Positions 50,242-57,740 of a stretch of DNA of 64,000 nt are shown here, piece by piece. Below the pieces are notes generated by a model, which was not told the DNA's origin, ran no database searches, and saw nothing but the letters and a program-made list of their open reading frames with translations. The translations under genes were made by a program, and so were the position numbers. The DNA is taken from assembly GCF_036697405.1 (NCBI RefSeq), contig NZ_JBAHWA010000006.1, positions 62,001 through 126,000 on the forward strand, written 5' to 3'. Source of the DNA: Lysobacter sp036697405 (GTDB taxonomy: Bacteria; Pseudomonadota; Gammaproteobacteria; Xanthomonadales; Xanthomonadaceae). Each line of letters begins with the position of its first letter. Within the stretch, counting starts at the first letter, position 1.

Positions 50242-50672
50242 GGCCGCGCCCCGCTGGGATCGAAGCGGCGGAAGCTGCGGTAGTGGTCGTCGCTGTAGTA
50301 GTACTCGCTGGGCGGGTCGCCGCCGGTGACGATGCGGCGCGCGCCGCGGTCGTCCGAGCCCGGGGTCTCGACCGTGTACTCGCGGTAGTAACCGCGCGGC
50401 CGGCCGGGCAGGCGGCGTTCGCGGTTCTGGAAGATGCTGCCGTCCTGGCGATACGGGTGGGGGCCGCCGCGCGCGATGCGCGCCAGCACCTCGTCGGCCT
50501 CGGCCGGCAGGAAACTCGTATCGGGACTGGGCGCGGCCTGCGGCGCGGACGAGGCTGCAGGCGCCGAACGCGAGGAGGCGTCGGGCACGACGGGCAGGGG
50601 CGCCTGGCGCTGCGACCACAGCCACAGGCCGAGCAGGACGATGGCGGCGATCAGCCAGGGCGCGCGACGCAT
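50238..50672 (-). CDS. Exported guanyl-specific ribonuclease (RNase Sa/N1 type)
   Basis: A 144-residue protein. One N-terminal hydrophobic segment (APWLIAAIVLLGLWLWSQ) serves as a signal or anchor, then a Pro/Ala/Ser linker to about residue 52. The RNase domain (53-140) closely follows the Streptomyces RNase Sa pattern: GYYREYTVETPGSDDRGARR with Glu98 and Arg113, and YYYSDDHYRSF with His130, the three catalytic residues. Such enzymes cut RNA after guanosine. The domain is complete, so the enzyme is probably active. Its gene precedes the barstar gene with a four-base overlap. Possible roles are nutrient release or attack on other cells. Confidence 0.88.
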   Translation of the reverse strand: MRRAPWLIAAIVLLGLWLWSQRQAPLPVVPDASSRSAPAASSAPQAAPSPDTSFLPAEADEVLARIARGGPHPYRQDGSIFQNRERRLPGRPRGYYREYTVETPGSDDRGARRIVTGGDPPSEYYYSDDHYRSFRRFDPSGARP

Positions 50673-50730
50673 GCGGAACTCCGAAAGGGGCGTCCCGAGT
50701 CTAGCGCGCGCCGGCGCCCGCGCGCGGGGC

Positions 50731-51051
50731 TCAGCCGCAGCGCAGATCGATGATGACGTTCTTCTCGTCGACGTCGACGTTGAGCCGGCCTTCCATGTAT
50801 TCCATGGTCACCATCTGGCCGGGCTTGAGCACGCGCGCGGCGGAGGCGCCGGCCTCGGTGCGCGCGCGCTCGACCACGTCGGCGCTGGCGACCTTGCCCA
50901 GCGCCGCGGCCTTGGCGGCATCGGCGTTGCAGCTCATGACTTCCGGCGGCAGGGGGCGCGACATTTGCGGCGGATTGGCCTGGCTGGCGCAAGCGGCGAG
51001 GGCGGCCACGGCGAGGGCGCCGGCGACGAGCGCGATACGGGGTGAGGACAT
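50731..51051 (-). CDS. I78-family peptidase inhibitor lipoprotein (copy 1)
   Basis: A 106-residue protein with a lipobox (VAALAAC, Cys near residue 21) and the I78 serine-protease inhibitor fold: SCNADAAKAAALGK, VLKPGQMVTMEYMEGRLNVD and the closing DLRCG with the second cysteine. I78 inhibitors block subtilisin- or elastase-like proteases; in a protease-secreting genus such as Lysobacter a periplasmic lipid-anchored form could protect the envelope. It lies 105 bases downstream of a paralogue and 58 bases upstream of the RNase gene. Confidence 0.87.
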   Translation of the reverse strand: MSSPRIALVAGALAVAALAACASQANPPQMSRPLPPEVMSCNADAAKAAALGKVASADVVERARTEAGASAARVLKPGQMVTMEYMEGRLNVDVDEKNVIIDLRCG

Positions 51052-51156
51052 GGCGGAACTCCGGTTCGTGGGGCGCGCTCAGGCTGCGCGCCCCTGGCTG
51101 TGCCGGAGATTAACCCGCCGCCGCGGGTCCACGTTTCGAAACTGTGCGCGGACGCC

Positions 51157-51453
51157 TCAGCCGCAACGCAGGCCGGTGATCGCGCCGCGGTCGTTGACGT
51201 CGATATTGATGCGGTCGGGGCGGTAGTCCATGGTCGCGCCCATGCCGGGCTTGAGCACGCGTGCGTCGCGGCTGCCGGTGTCGCGCAGGATGCGGTTGGT
51301 GGTGTCGTCGTCGATGCCGCGGCCGATCGCCCAGCGCGCGCCCTCGGCGTTGCACTGGCCGCTGGGCGGGACCGCGGCGCCGGGCGGCGGCGGTGCGGTG
51401 GCGCAGGCGGACAAGGACAGCAGCAGCAAGGCAGGCAGGACGAGGCGCGACAT
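51157..51453 (-). CDS. I78-family peptidase inhibitor lipoprotein (copy 2)
   Basis: A 98-residue paralogue of the downstream gene. The signal ends in LLSLSAC (Cys near 17), then QCNAEGARWAIGRGIDDDTT, RVLKPGMGATMDYRPDRINI and GLRCG. The sequence differs enough, especially in the loop before the C-terminus that faces the protease, to suggest a different target. Both copies probably arose by tandem duplication and may share a promoter. Confidence 0.87.
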   Translation of the reverse strand: MSRLVLPALLLLSLSACATAPPPPGAAVPPSGQCNAEGARWAIGRGIDDDTTNRILRDTGSRDARVLKPGMGATMDYRPDRINIDVNDRGAITGLRCG

Positions 51454-51523
51454 GGCACGGCTCCGCAGGAATGGAAGCGCGCAGCCTGCGGCGCGCCGCG
51501 TGTGCGCGGCATGAAGGCGTGCG

Positions 51524-52405
51524 CTAGTGCGGGCTCGCGGCTTCGGCCTCGACCAGGCGCTGCATCAGCCGCGCCAGGGTGACCACGTCCTGGTGGTTGT
51601 GGGCGGCCACGCGGCGCAGCAGTCCGGCGCCGCCGCCACGCAGGTACTGCAGCCATGCGGCCGGCGCCTGCGAGCCGGGCAGGTCGTCCTCGCGCACGAT
51701 CCGCAGCAACTCGCGTTCCACCGTCGCCAGGCGGCAGTTCTCCCAAGTGCCGCGGTAGCGGCGCCGGGTCGGGAACAGCAGATCGACGTGGTCCAGCGCC
51801 TGCAGCGGATCCTCGATGCGGGCCAGGCGATAGCGCGTCTTCAGCAGCGGGGCGTCGTAGCAGCGGCCGTTGTAGCTGGACAGCACGGTGTCCGGCCGCA
51901 GCCAGCCGGCGAAGGCGTGCAGCATCGCCGGTTCGGCCGACAGCGAGGCGATCAGCAACTGGCGCACGCGCAGCCCGTCGCCGTGCAGCGGATCGCGGTA
52001 CCAGTCGGCGGCGCCGATCATGAAGGCGCGGGTGCCGGTGCCGCCGGCCAGGCCGGTGGTCTCGGTATCGAAGAACAGCAGCCGCTGCGGATCGACGCTG
52101 TCCTGCGCGCGTTTGGCGAAGGCCAGCGACAGCGCCTGGGTGGGCCGCTCGCAGGGCAGGTGGTGCTGGATCAGGCGCAGGCCGGGCGCGATCTCTTCGC
52201 CGGGCAGCGCGCGGTCCAGCGGCGCGCGCGGCGCCGCCCACGGCGCCGGCGCGCGTTCGCGCACGCCGAGCAGGCGGCGCAGCTGTTCCAGGCTGTGTTG
52301 CGCGTCCGCCGCCGCGGGCGGCATCGCAACGGGTGCGGGCGGCGGCGCCGAGGTGCCGCGCGCCTGCCGCTGCAGCATGCGCAGTTTCTCGGCGCTCACG
52401 CTCAT
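51524..52405 (-). CDS. mrfB: RNase H-like exonuclease, MrfB/YprB homologue
   Basis: A 293-residue protein with a predicted RNase H-fold 3'-5' exonuclease of the YprB type. The DEDD-like acidic residues are in LLFFDTETTGLAGGTGTRAF (Asp, Glu), LSSYNGRCYDAPLLKTRY (Asp), and HNHQDVVTLARLM (His/Asp). In Bacillus subtilis MrfB works with the helicase MrfA to repair mitomycin C adducts. Its start overlaps the helicase gene stop by four bases (ATGA). The first 90 residues are low-complexity Pro/Ala/Arg-rich. Confidence 0.82.
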   Translation of the reverse strand: MSVSAEKLRMLQRQARGTSAPPPAPVAMPPAAADAQHSLEQLRRLLGVRERAPAPWAAPRAPLDRALPGEEIAPGLRLIQHHLPCERPTQALSLAFAKRAQDSVDPQRLLFFDTETTGLAGGTGTRAFMIGAADWYRDPLHGDGLRVRQLLIASLSAEPAMLHAFAGWLRPDTVLSSYNGRCYDAPLLKTRYRLARIEDPLQALDHVDLLFPTRRRYRGTWENCRLATVERELLRIVREDDLPGSQAPAAWLQYLRGGGAGLLRRVAAHNHQDVVTLARLMQRLVEAEAASPH

Positions 52406-54834
52406 GCCGGCGCGTCCTCGCGCAGCAGGCCCAGCACCTGCCGCGCCAGCGACTTGGGCGTGGCCACGCCTTCGCGCTCATCGGCGGCCAGGGCCGGACC
52501 GACGCAGGCCGGGCAGCCGGCCCGGCAGTCGCAGCGTTCCACCAATTCCGCCGCGCGCGCCAGCAGCTCGGCCTGGCGCGTCCACAGCGGTTCGCTCAAG
52601 CCCACACCGCCGGGGAAGTTGTCGTACAGATAAACCGTGGGCAGGAACTGCTGCACTTCCAGCAGGGCGACCTCGCCGCCTTCGACGCCGCGCAACTGGC
52701 CGCGGCCGTTGCGGTCGGCGGCCGCGAACCAGGCGCCGTCGCCGTTGCCGACCGACTTCTGCAGATCGCGCGCATCGGCCATCACCGCCACCGTCGCGAC
52801 CACGTGCAGGGCGTGGGCGGCGCCGAGGAAGCCGTCCAGCGCGTCCTGGCGCGAGGCGAAGGCCGAGCGCAGCAGCGCCGGCGGCAGCTGCCACCACACC
52901 GCGGTGGTGTGCAGTTCCTGATCGGGCAGGTTGACCGGGCCGTAGCCGATGTTCTCGTGGGTGTAGTAGCGGATCTTCTTGTAGCCGGCCACGCGCCGGA
53001 TCACGTGGACCTCGCCGTGGTGGCTGTCGCCCAGGCCGGCCGGGCCGCCGTCGAAGCGTTCCAGCACCTTGAGCTTGGTGTAGTCGATGGAGTCGGTGTA
53101 GTAGTCGACGTGGGTGCGGGTGACATAGGCCTTGCGCCCGTCCCAGTCCAGCTTCTCGACCTGGTAGGGCGTGGACTGGATCATGTGGATCGCGCCTTCG
53201 TACAGGGTCAGCGCGGCGGCCGAGTAATCGACCTCGGCGACGATGGTCTGGCGGCCGTCGCTGCGGTCGACCACGACGAAGTTGCCGTCGGCCACCGAGC
53301 GCAGGCTGACCGCGTTGGCCGGGTAGCTGTCGGCGATCCACTCCCAGCGCTCGCCCTCGCGGTGCAGCACCTCGGTTTCCGCCAGCGCCTCCAGATAGAC
53401 CTGCGGGTCGATCGGGCCATAGGCCTCGCCGACCTGGAACGGCAGCTCGAAGGAGGCGCAGCGGATGTGGTCGAACAGGATCAGCGGCTGGTCGGGCGCG
53501 ATCCGCGCGTGCTCCGGCGGGCTGTCGGCGAAGAACTCCGGGTGCCGCACCACGTACTGGTCCAGGGGCTGCGAACTGGCGACCAGCACGCCCAGGGCCG
53601 GGCGCTGGCGGCGGCCGGCGCGGCCGAAGCGCTGCCAGGTCGCCGCGACCGAGCCCGGATAGCCGTTGAGCACCACCGCGTCCAGGCTGCCGATGTCCAC
53701 GCCCAGCTCCAGCGCCGAGGTCGAGACGATGCCGTCGACGCGGCCGTCGCGCATCGCGCGCTCGGCCTCGCGGCGCTCGCTGGGCAGGTAGCCGCCGCGG
53801 TAGGCGCGGATGCGCGCCGGCTTGCGCGGGTCGTGGTCGAACACGTCCTTGAGGTACTTGGTCAGCACCTCGACCATCAGCCGGGTCTGCGCGAACACCA
53901 GGGTCTTGAGCCCGGCCTTGATCGCGATGCGGGCGATGCGGTTGCTCTGCGAACGCGCCGAGGCGCGCAGGCCGAGGTCGGCGTTGACCACCGGCGGGTT
54001 CCACAGCAGCACGTGCTTGTCGCCGCTGGGCGCGCCGGAATCGACGATCGCGCGCACCGGCGCCTCGATCAGGGCCTGCGCGTGCGCCTGCGGATTGCCG
54101 ATGGTGGCCGAGCACAGGATGAACTGCGGATTCACCCCGTAGAACGCGCACACCCGCTTCAGGCGCCGCAGCACGTTGGCGACGTGGCTGCCGAACACGC
54201 CGCGGTAGGTGTGGATCTCGTCGATCACCACGTAGCGCAGGTTTTCGAAGAACTGCGCCCACTTGGTGTGATGCGGCAGGATCGCCTGGTGCAGCATGTC
54301 CGGGTTGGAGACCACGATGTCGCCGTGCAGGCGGATCGCCTGGCGCGCGTCCCCGGGCGTGTCGCCGTCGAAGGTGAAGGCTTTGACGCCGAGCTCGCCG
54401 GCGCGGTTGAGCTCCAGCAGCTCGGCGACCTGGTCCTGGGCCAGGGCCTTGGTCGGGAACAGGTACAGGGCCTTGCTGCCGGCCGTCATCGCCGCCGACA
54501 GCACCGGCAGGGTGTAGCACAGCGATTTGCCCGAGGCGGTCGGGGTGACCACGGCGACGTGCTCGCCGGCCTGGCTCGCGGCCCAGGCCTCGGCCTGATG
54601 GCTGTACAGGCGTTCGATGCCGCGCGCGCGCAGCGCCGCCTGCAGGGCCGCGGGCACGTCCTCGGGCAGGGGCGCGTAGCGGCCCTCGCGCCCCGGCAGC
54701 AGGTAGTGGCCGGTGATGCGGTCGGCGTAGCGGCGGCCCAGCGCCTGCACCAGCGCGGCGCCGTCGCCGCGCGCGCCCTGCGCCGGCACCAGCCCGCGTT
54801 CGTCGTCGTCGTGACGCGCCAATGCCTGTGCCAT
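52402..54834 (-). CDS. mrfA: DEAD/DEAH-box helicase, MrfA/YprA homologue
   Basis: An 810-residue SF2 helicase. Motif I is VTPTASGKSLCYTLPVL near residue 95, motif II VVIDEIHTYRGVFGSHVAN near 206, motif III LCSATIGNP, motif V TSALELGVDIGSLDAVVLNG near 371, and motif VI QRFGRAGRR near 396. The C-terminus is a DUF1998/MZB-type domain with CDCRAGCPACVGP, four cysteines able to bind metal as in MrfA. B. subtilis MrfA unwinds 3'-5' and with MrfB removes mitomycin adducts independently of UvrABC. The pair is a compact operon here. Confidence 0.87.
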   Translation of the reverse strand: MAQALARHDDDERGLVPAQGARGDGAALVQALGRRYADRITGHYLLPGREGRYAPLPEDVPAALQAALRARGIERLYSHQAEAWAASQAGEHVAVVTPTASGKSLCYTLPVLSAAMTAGSKALYLFPTKALAQDQVAELLELNRAGELGVKAFTFDGDTPGDARQAIRLHGDIVVSNPDMLHQAILPHHTKWAQFFENLRYVVIDEIHTYRGVFGSHVANVLRRLKRVCAFYGVNPQFILCSATIGNPQAHAQALIEAPVRAIVDSGAPSGDKHVLLWNPPVVNADLGLRASARSQSNRIARIAIKAGLKTLVFAQTRLMVEVLTKYLKDVFDHDPRKPARIRAYRGGYLPSERREAERAMRDGRVDGIVSTSALELGVDIGSLDAVVLNGYPGSVAATWQRFGRAGRRQRPALGVLVASSQPLDQYVVRHPEFFADSPPEHARIAPDQPLILFDHIRCASFELPFQVGEAYGPIDPQVYLEALAETEVLHREGERWEWIADSYPANAVSLRSVADGNFVVVDRSDGRQTIVAEVDYSAAALTLYEGAIHMIQSTPYQVEKLDWDGRKAYVTRTHVDYYTDSIDYTKLKVLERFDGGPAGLGDSHHGEVHVIRRVAGYKKIRYYTHENIGYGPVNLPDQELHTTAVWWQLPPALLRSAFASRQDALDGFLGAAHALHVVATVAVMADARDLQKSVGNGDGAWFAAADRNGRGQLRGVEGGEVALLEVQQFLPTVYLYDNFPGGVGLSEPLWTRQAELLARAAELVERCDCRAGCPACVGPALAADEREGVATPKSLARQVLGLLREDAPA

Positions 54835-54964
54835 GTCCGCTCCGCTGCTCGAAACCGCGAGTTAAGCCCGCCGCCGTCTCAGCCTGTGAGACGTTCAGCC
54901 AGCGCTGCGCAGGCGCCGGGCGCGCCCGTGGCCGGCGCGGCCGCGATGCCGGCCCACGACCCGC

Positions 54965-54970
54965 TAAAAT
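54965..54970 (+). promoter_or_regulatory. Candidate -10 box for the FAD oxidoreductase gene
   Basis: TAAAAT lies 24 bases before the ATG at 54995. Confidence 0.35.
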
Positions 54971-54994
54971 GCGCCACCGTCCAGGCCCTGGCCC

Positions 54995-56674
54995 ATGCTC
55001 CGACTCACCGACATCAAGCTGCCGCTGGACCACGCCGAGTCCGCCCTGGCCGAGGCGATCCTGGCCCGGCTGGGCATCGGCGCCGACGAACTCACCGGCT
55101 ATACCGTCGCCAAGCGCAGCTACGACGCGCGCCGGCGCGGCGGCATCGTCCTGATCTACACCGTCGACGTGGACACGCCGCGCGCGGCCGAGCTGCTGCG
55201 GCGCGCGCAGTCCGAGGCCGCGACCGCGCGAAGCGCCGGCTCGCCGGTCAAGCTGGGCCCGGCCCCGGACACCCGCTACAAGTTCGTCGCGCGCGCCCCG
55301 GCCCAGCTGCCGCTGCGTCCGCTGGTGATCGGCATGGGCCCCTGCGGCCTGTTCGCCGCCCTGGTGCTGGCGCAGATGGGCTTCCGCCCGATCGTGCTGG
55401 AACGCGGCAAGGCGGTGCGCGAACGCACCGTCGACACCTTCGGCCTATGGCGCAAGAAAGTGCTCAACCCCGAGTCGAACGTGCAGTTCGGCGAGGGCGG
55501 CGCCGGCACCTTCTCCGACGGCAAGCTCTACAGCCAGATCAGCGACAAGCAGCACCACGGCCGCAAGGTGCTGACCGAGTTCGTGGCCGCGGGCGCGCCC
55601 GAGGAAATCCTCTACGTCAGCAAGCCGCACATCGGCACCTTCCGCCTGGTGTCGATGGTCGAGCACATGCGCGCGACCATCGAGTCCCTGGGCGGCGAGA
55701 TCCGCTTCTCGCAGCGGGTCGACGACCTGCTGATCGAGACCGACGCCGCCGGCCTGCGCCAGGTGCGCGGCGTGACCATGGCCAGCGGCGAGCAGCTGCG
55801 CGCCGATCACGTGGTGATGGCCCTGGGCCACAGCGCGCGCGACACCTTCGCGATGCTGCACCAGCGCGGCGTGTACGTGGAAGCCAAGCCCTTCTCGATC
55901 GGCTTCCGCGTCGAGCACCCGCAGTCGCTGATCGATCGCGCGCGCTTCGGTCCGCAGGCCGGGCATCCGATCCTGGGCGCGGCCGACTACAAGCTGGTCC
56001 ACCACTGCCGCAACGGCCGTTCGGTCTACAGCTTCTGCATGTGCCCGGGCGGCACCGTGGTGGCCGCCGCCAGCGAGCCCGGGCGCGTGGTCACCAACGG
56101 CATGAGCCAGTACTCGCGCAACGAGCGCAACGCCAACGCGGCGATCGTGTGCGGGATCACGCCGGAGGACTACGCCGCCTACGGCGAAGGCCCGCTTGCG
56201 GGCATCGCCCTGCAGCGGCATTGGGAGGCGCTGGCCTTCGAGCTAGGCGGCGGCGAGTACGAGGCGCCGGCGCAGCTGGTCGGCGATTTCATCGCCGGTC
56301 GCGCGTCCAGCACATTCGGCGAAGTGAAACCTTCCTACACGCCCGGGGTGCGCCTGGGCAGCCTGGAGGCTTCGTTGCCCGGTTATGCGATCGAGGCGAT
56401 CCGCGAGGCGTTGCCGGCCTTCGACAAACAGCTGCGCGGCTTCGCCATGCACGACGCGGTGCTGACCGGCGTGGAAACGCGCACCTCCTCGCCGGTGCGG
56501 ATCGCCCGCGGCGAAGACGGCCACAGCCTCAACACCCGCGGCCTGTTCCCGGCCGGCGAGGGCGCGGGTTACGCCGGCGGCATCCTCTCGGCGGGCGTGG
56601 ACGGCATCAAGACCGCTGAGGCGGTGGCGCTGAGCATGGTCGCCGGCCTGGCGCGCGCCGGCGCGAACGCGTGA
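54995..56674 (+). CDS. FAD-dependent oxidoreductase (COG2509-type)
   Basis: A 559-residue flavoprotein of an uncharacterised but widespread bacterial family. Residues 1-90 are a small N-terminal domain; the FAD dinucleotide motif is VIGMGPCGLFAALVLAQMGF near residue 110, followed by FGEGGAGTFSDGKLYSQISD, which is diagnostic of this family. The C-terminal FAD contact is LFPAGEGAGYAGGILSAGVD. No reaction is known for the family; similarity to HI0933- and geranylgeranyl-reductase-like enzymes suggests reduction of a hydrophobic substrate, but that is a guess. The next gene follows after 18 bases, so the two may be co-transcribed. Confidence 0.85.
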   Translation: MLRLTDIKLPLDHAESALAEAILARLGIGADELTGYTVAKRSYDARRRGGIVLIYTVDVDTPRAAELLRRAQSEAATARSAGSPVKLGPAPDTRYKFVARAPAQLPLRPLVIGMGPCGLFAALVLAQMGFRPIVLERGKAVRERTVDTFGLWRKKVLNPESNVQFGEGGAGTFSDGKLYSQISDKQHHGRKVLTEFVAAGAPEEILYVSKPHIGTFRLVSMVEHMRATIESLGGEIRFSQRVDDLLIETDAAGLRQVRGVTMASGEQLRADHVVMALGHSARDTFAMLHQRGVYVEAKPFSIGFRVEHPQSLIDRARFGPQAGHPILGAADYKLVHHCRNGRSVYSFCMCPGGTVVAAASEPGRVVTNGMSQYSRNERNANAAIVCGITPEDYAAYGEGPLAGIALQRHWEALAFELGGGEYEAPAQLVGDFIAGRASSTFGEVKPSYTPGVRLGSLEASLPGYAIEAIREALPAFDKQLRGFAMHDAVLTGVETRTSSPVRIARGEDGHSLNTRGLFPAGEGAGYAGGILSAGVDGIKTAEAVALSMVAGLARAGANA

Positions 56675-56692
56675 CGTGCGCGGCCTAGGCGC

Positions 56693-57331
56693 ATGATCGA
56701 CAAGCCGCATTCGCCCTCGTGCGAACGCAACCGCGAACCCATCCTGGCGGTGCTGCGGCGCTACCTGCCGGCGCGCGCGAACGTGCTCGAGATCGGCAGC
56801 GGCACCGGCCAGCACGCGGTGCATTTCGCCGCGGCGATGCCGGGCTGGACCTGGCAATGCTCCGATCGCGCCGAGTATCTGCCCGGCATCCGCGCCTGGC
56901 TGGACGAGGCCGCCCTGGCCAACACGCCGGCGCCGTTCGAACTGGCCGCGGCGACCGCGCCGGTGCCGGGCTTCGCGCCGCCGCCGCCGATTCCTTCCGA
57001 TCCGGTCGCGTCGATGTCCGGCTACGACGCCGTCTTCAGCGCCAACACCCTGCACATCATGAGCTGGTCGCAGGTCGAGGCGCTGTTCGCCGGCCTGGCG
57101 ACGGTGCTGGCCGACGTCGCGACCGTGGCGGTCTACGGCCCGTTCAATTACGCCGGCGCCTACACCAGCGACAGCAACCGCGATTTCGACGTCTGGCTGA
57201 AGGCGCGCGATCCGGCGTCGGGCATCCGCGATTTCGAGGCGGTCGATGCGCTGGCGCGAGGGATCGGTTTGGCACCGGTCGCGGACGTGGAGATGCCGGC
57301 CAACAACCGCTGCCTGGTCTGGCGGCGCTGA
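56693..57331 (+). CDS. DUF938 SAM-dependent methyltransferase-like protein
   Basis: A 212-residue class I methyltransferase fold. The SAM motif is VLEIGSGTGQHAVHFAAAMP near residue 31, followed by the acidic residue in QCSDRAEYLPGI, and the family stretches FSANTLHIMSWSQVEALFAG and AVYGPFNYAGAYTSDSN. These match the DUF938 family, whose substrate is unknown. It begins 18 bases after the FAD oxidoreductase and ends just before the AT-rich hip promoter region. Confidence 0.85.
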   Translation: MIDKPHSPSCERNREPILAVLRRYLPARANVLEIGSGTGQHAVHFAAAMPGWTWQCSDRAEYLPGIRAWLDEAALANTPAPFELAAATAPVPGFAPPPPIPSDPVASMSGYDAVFSANTLHIMSWSQVEALFAGLATVLADVATVAVYGPFNYAGAYTSDSNRDFDVWLKARDPASGIRDFEAVDALARGIGLAPVADVEMPANNRCLVWRR

Positions 57332-57361
57332 GCACCTGCGCATTACCGCGCACGGGGCAAA

Positions 57362-57423
57362 TTCACAATCTTCAGTTTGTGAATGTAAAAAACAACTTAT
57401 CCGTTGTTATTTAAAATAACAAC
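57362..57423 (+). promoter_or_regulatory. Three palindromes in AT-rich DNA upstream of hipB
   Basis: TTCACAA-n8-TTGTGAA at 57362-57383, AACAAC-n6-GTTGTT at 57391-57408, and GTTGTTATTT-a-AAATAACAAC at 57403-57423 are all perfect inverted repeats. The last two share an arm, so they could form alternative structures. They are the most AT-rich bases in the window and probably operators for HipB, which represses its own operon in E. coli by binding several upstream sites. Confidence 0.7.
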
Positions 57424-57430
57424 TTTTAAT

Positions 57431-57459
57431 TTGTATTTGTGAAATACAACTGATACTAT
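57431..57459 (+). promoter_or_regulatory. hipBA promoter overlapping a fourth palindrome
   Basis: TTGTAT (57431-57436), a 17-base spacer and TACTAT (57454-57459) make a good sigma-70 promoter. The palindrome TTGTATTT-gtg-AAATACAA (57431-57449) covers the -35 box and spacer, so a bound repressor would block RNA polymerase. TAGGAG at 57473-57478 is the ribosome binding site of hipB. Confidence 0.65.
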
Positions 57460-57485
57460 GTGCTCTGAGCCGTAGGAGCACCCTC

Positions 57486-57737
57486 ATGGACTACATCGTG
57501 CGGACGGTCGGGCAGCTGGAGCCCTTGCTGAAGGGTTTCCGGAAAGCCAAGAAGTACAGCCAATCCACGTTGGCGAACCGCCTGGGGATCAGCCAGCAGG
57601 CGCTTTCGGCCTTGGAGCGCGAACCTGAAAGCGCCAGCTTCTCGCGGCTGCTGCAGGTGCTGGCTGCGTTGGATGTGGAAATTCTGCTGCGCGAACGAAA
57701 GCCCAATGGCGATGAAGGCCACCCCGGGAGCTGGTGA
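57486..57737 (+). CDS. hipB: HipB-family antitoxin and autorepressor
   Basis: An 83-residue XRE/Cro-type helix-turn-helix protein. The DNA-binding unit is clear at about residues 12-66 (KYSQSTLANRLGISQQALSA, LEREPESASFSRLLQVLAAL). It neutralises HipA by complex formation and represses the hip operon. The C-terminal tail (RKPNGDEGHPGSW) ends in Trp, matching E. coli HipB's C-terminal Trp that contacts HipA. The hipA ATG follows the stop after 3 bases. Its base composition is noticeably less GC-rich than the neighbours, as expected for an acquired module. Confidence 0.88.
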   Translation: MDYIVRTVGQLEPLLKGFRKAKKYSQSTLANRLGISQQALSALEREPESASFSRLLQVLAALDVEILLRERKPNGDEGHPGSW

Positions 57738-57740
57738 TCC

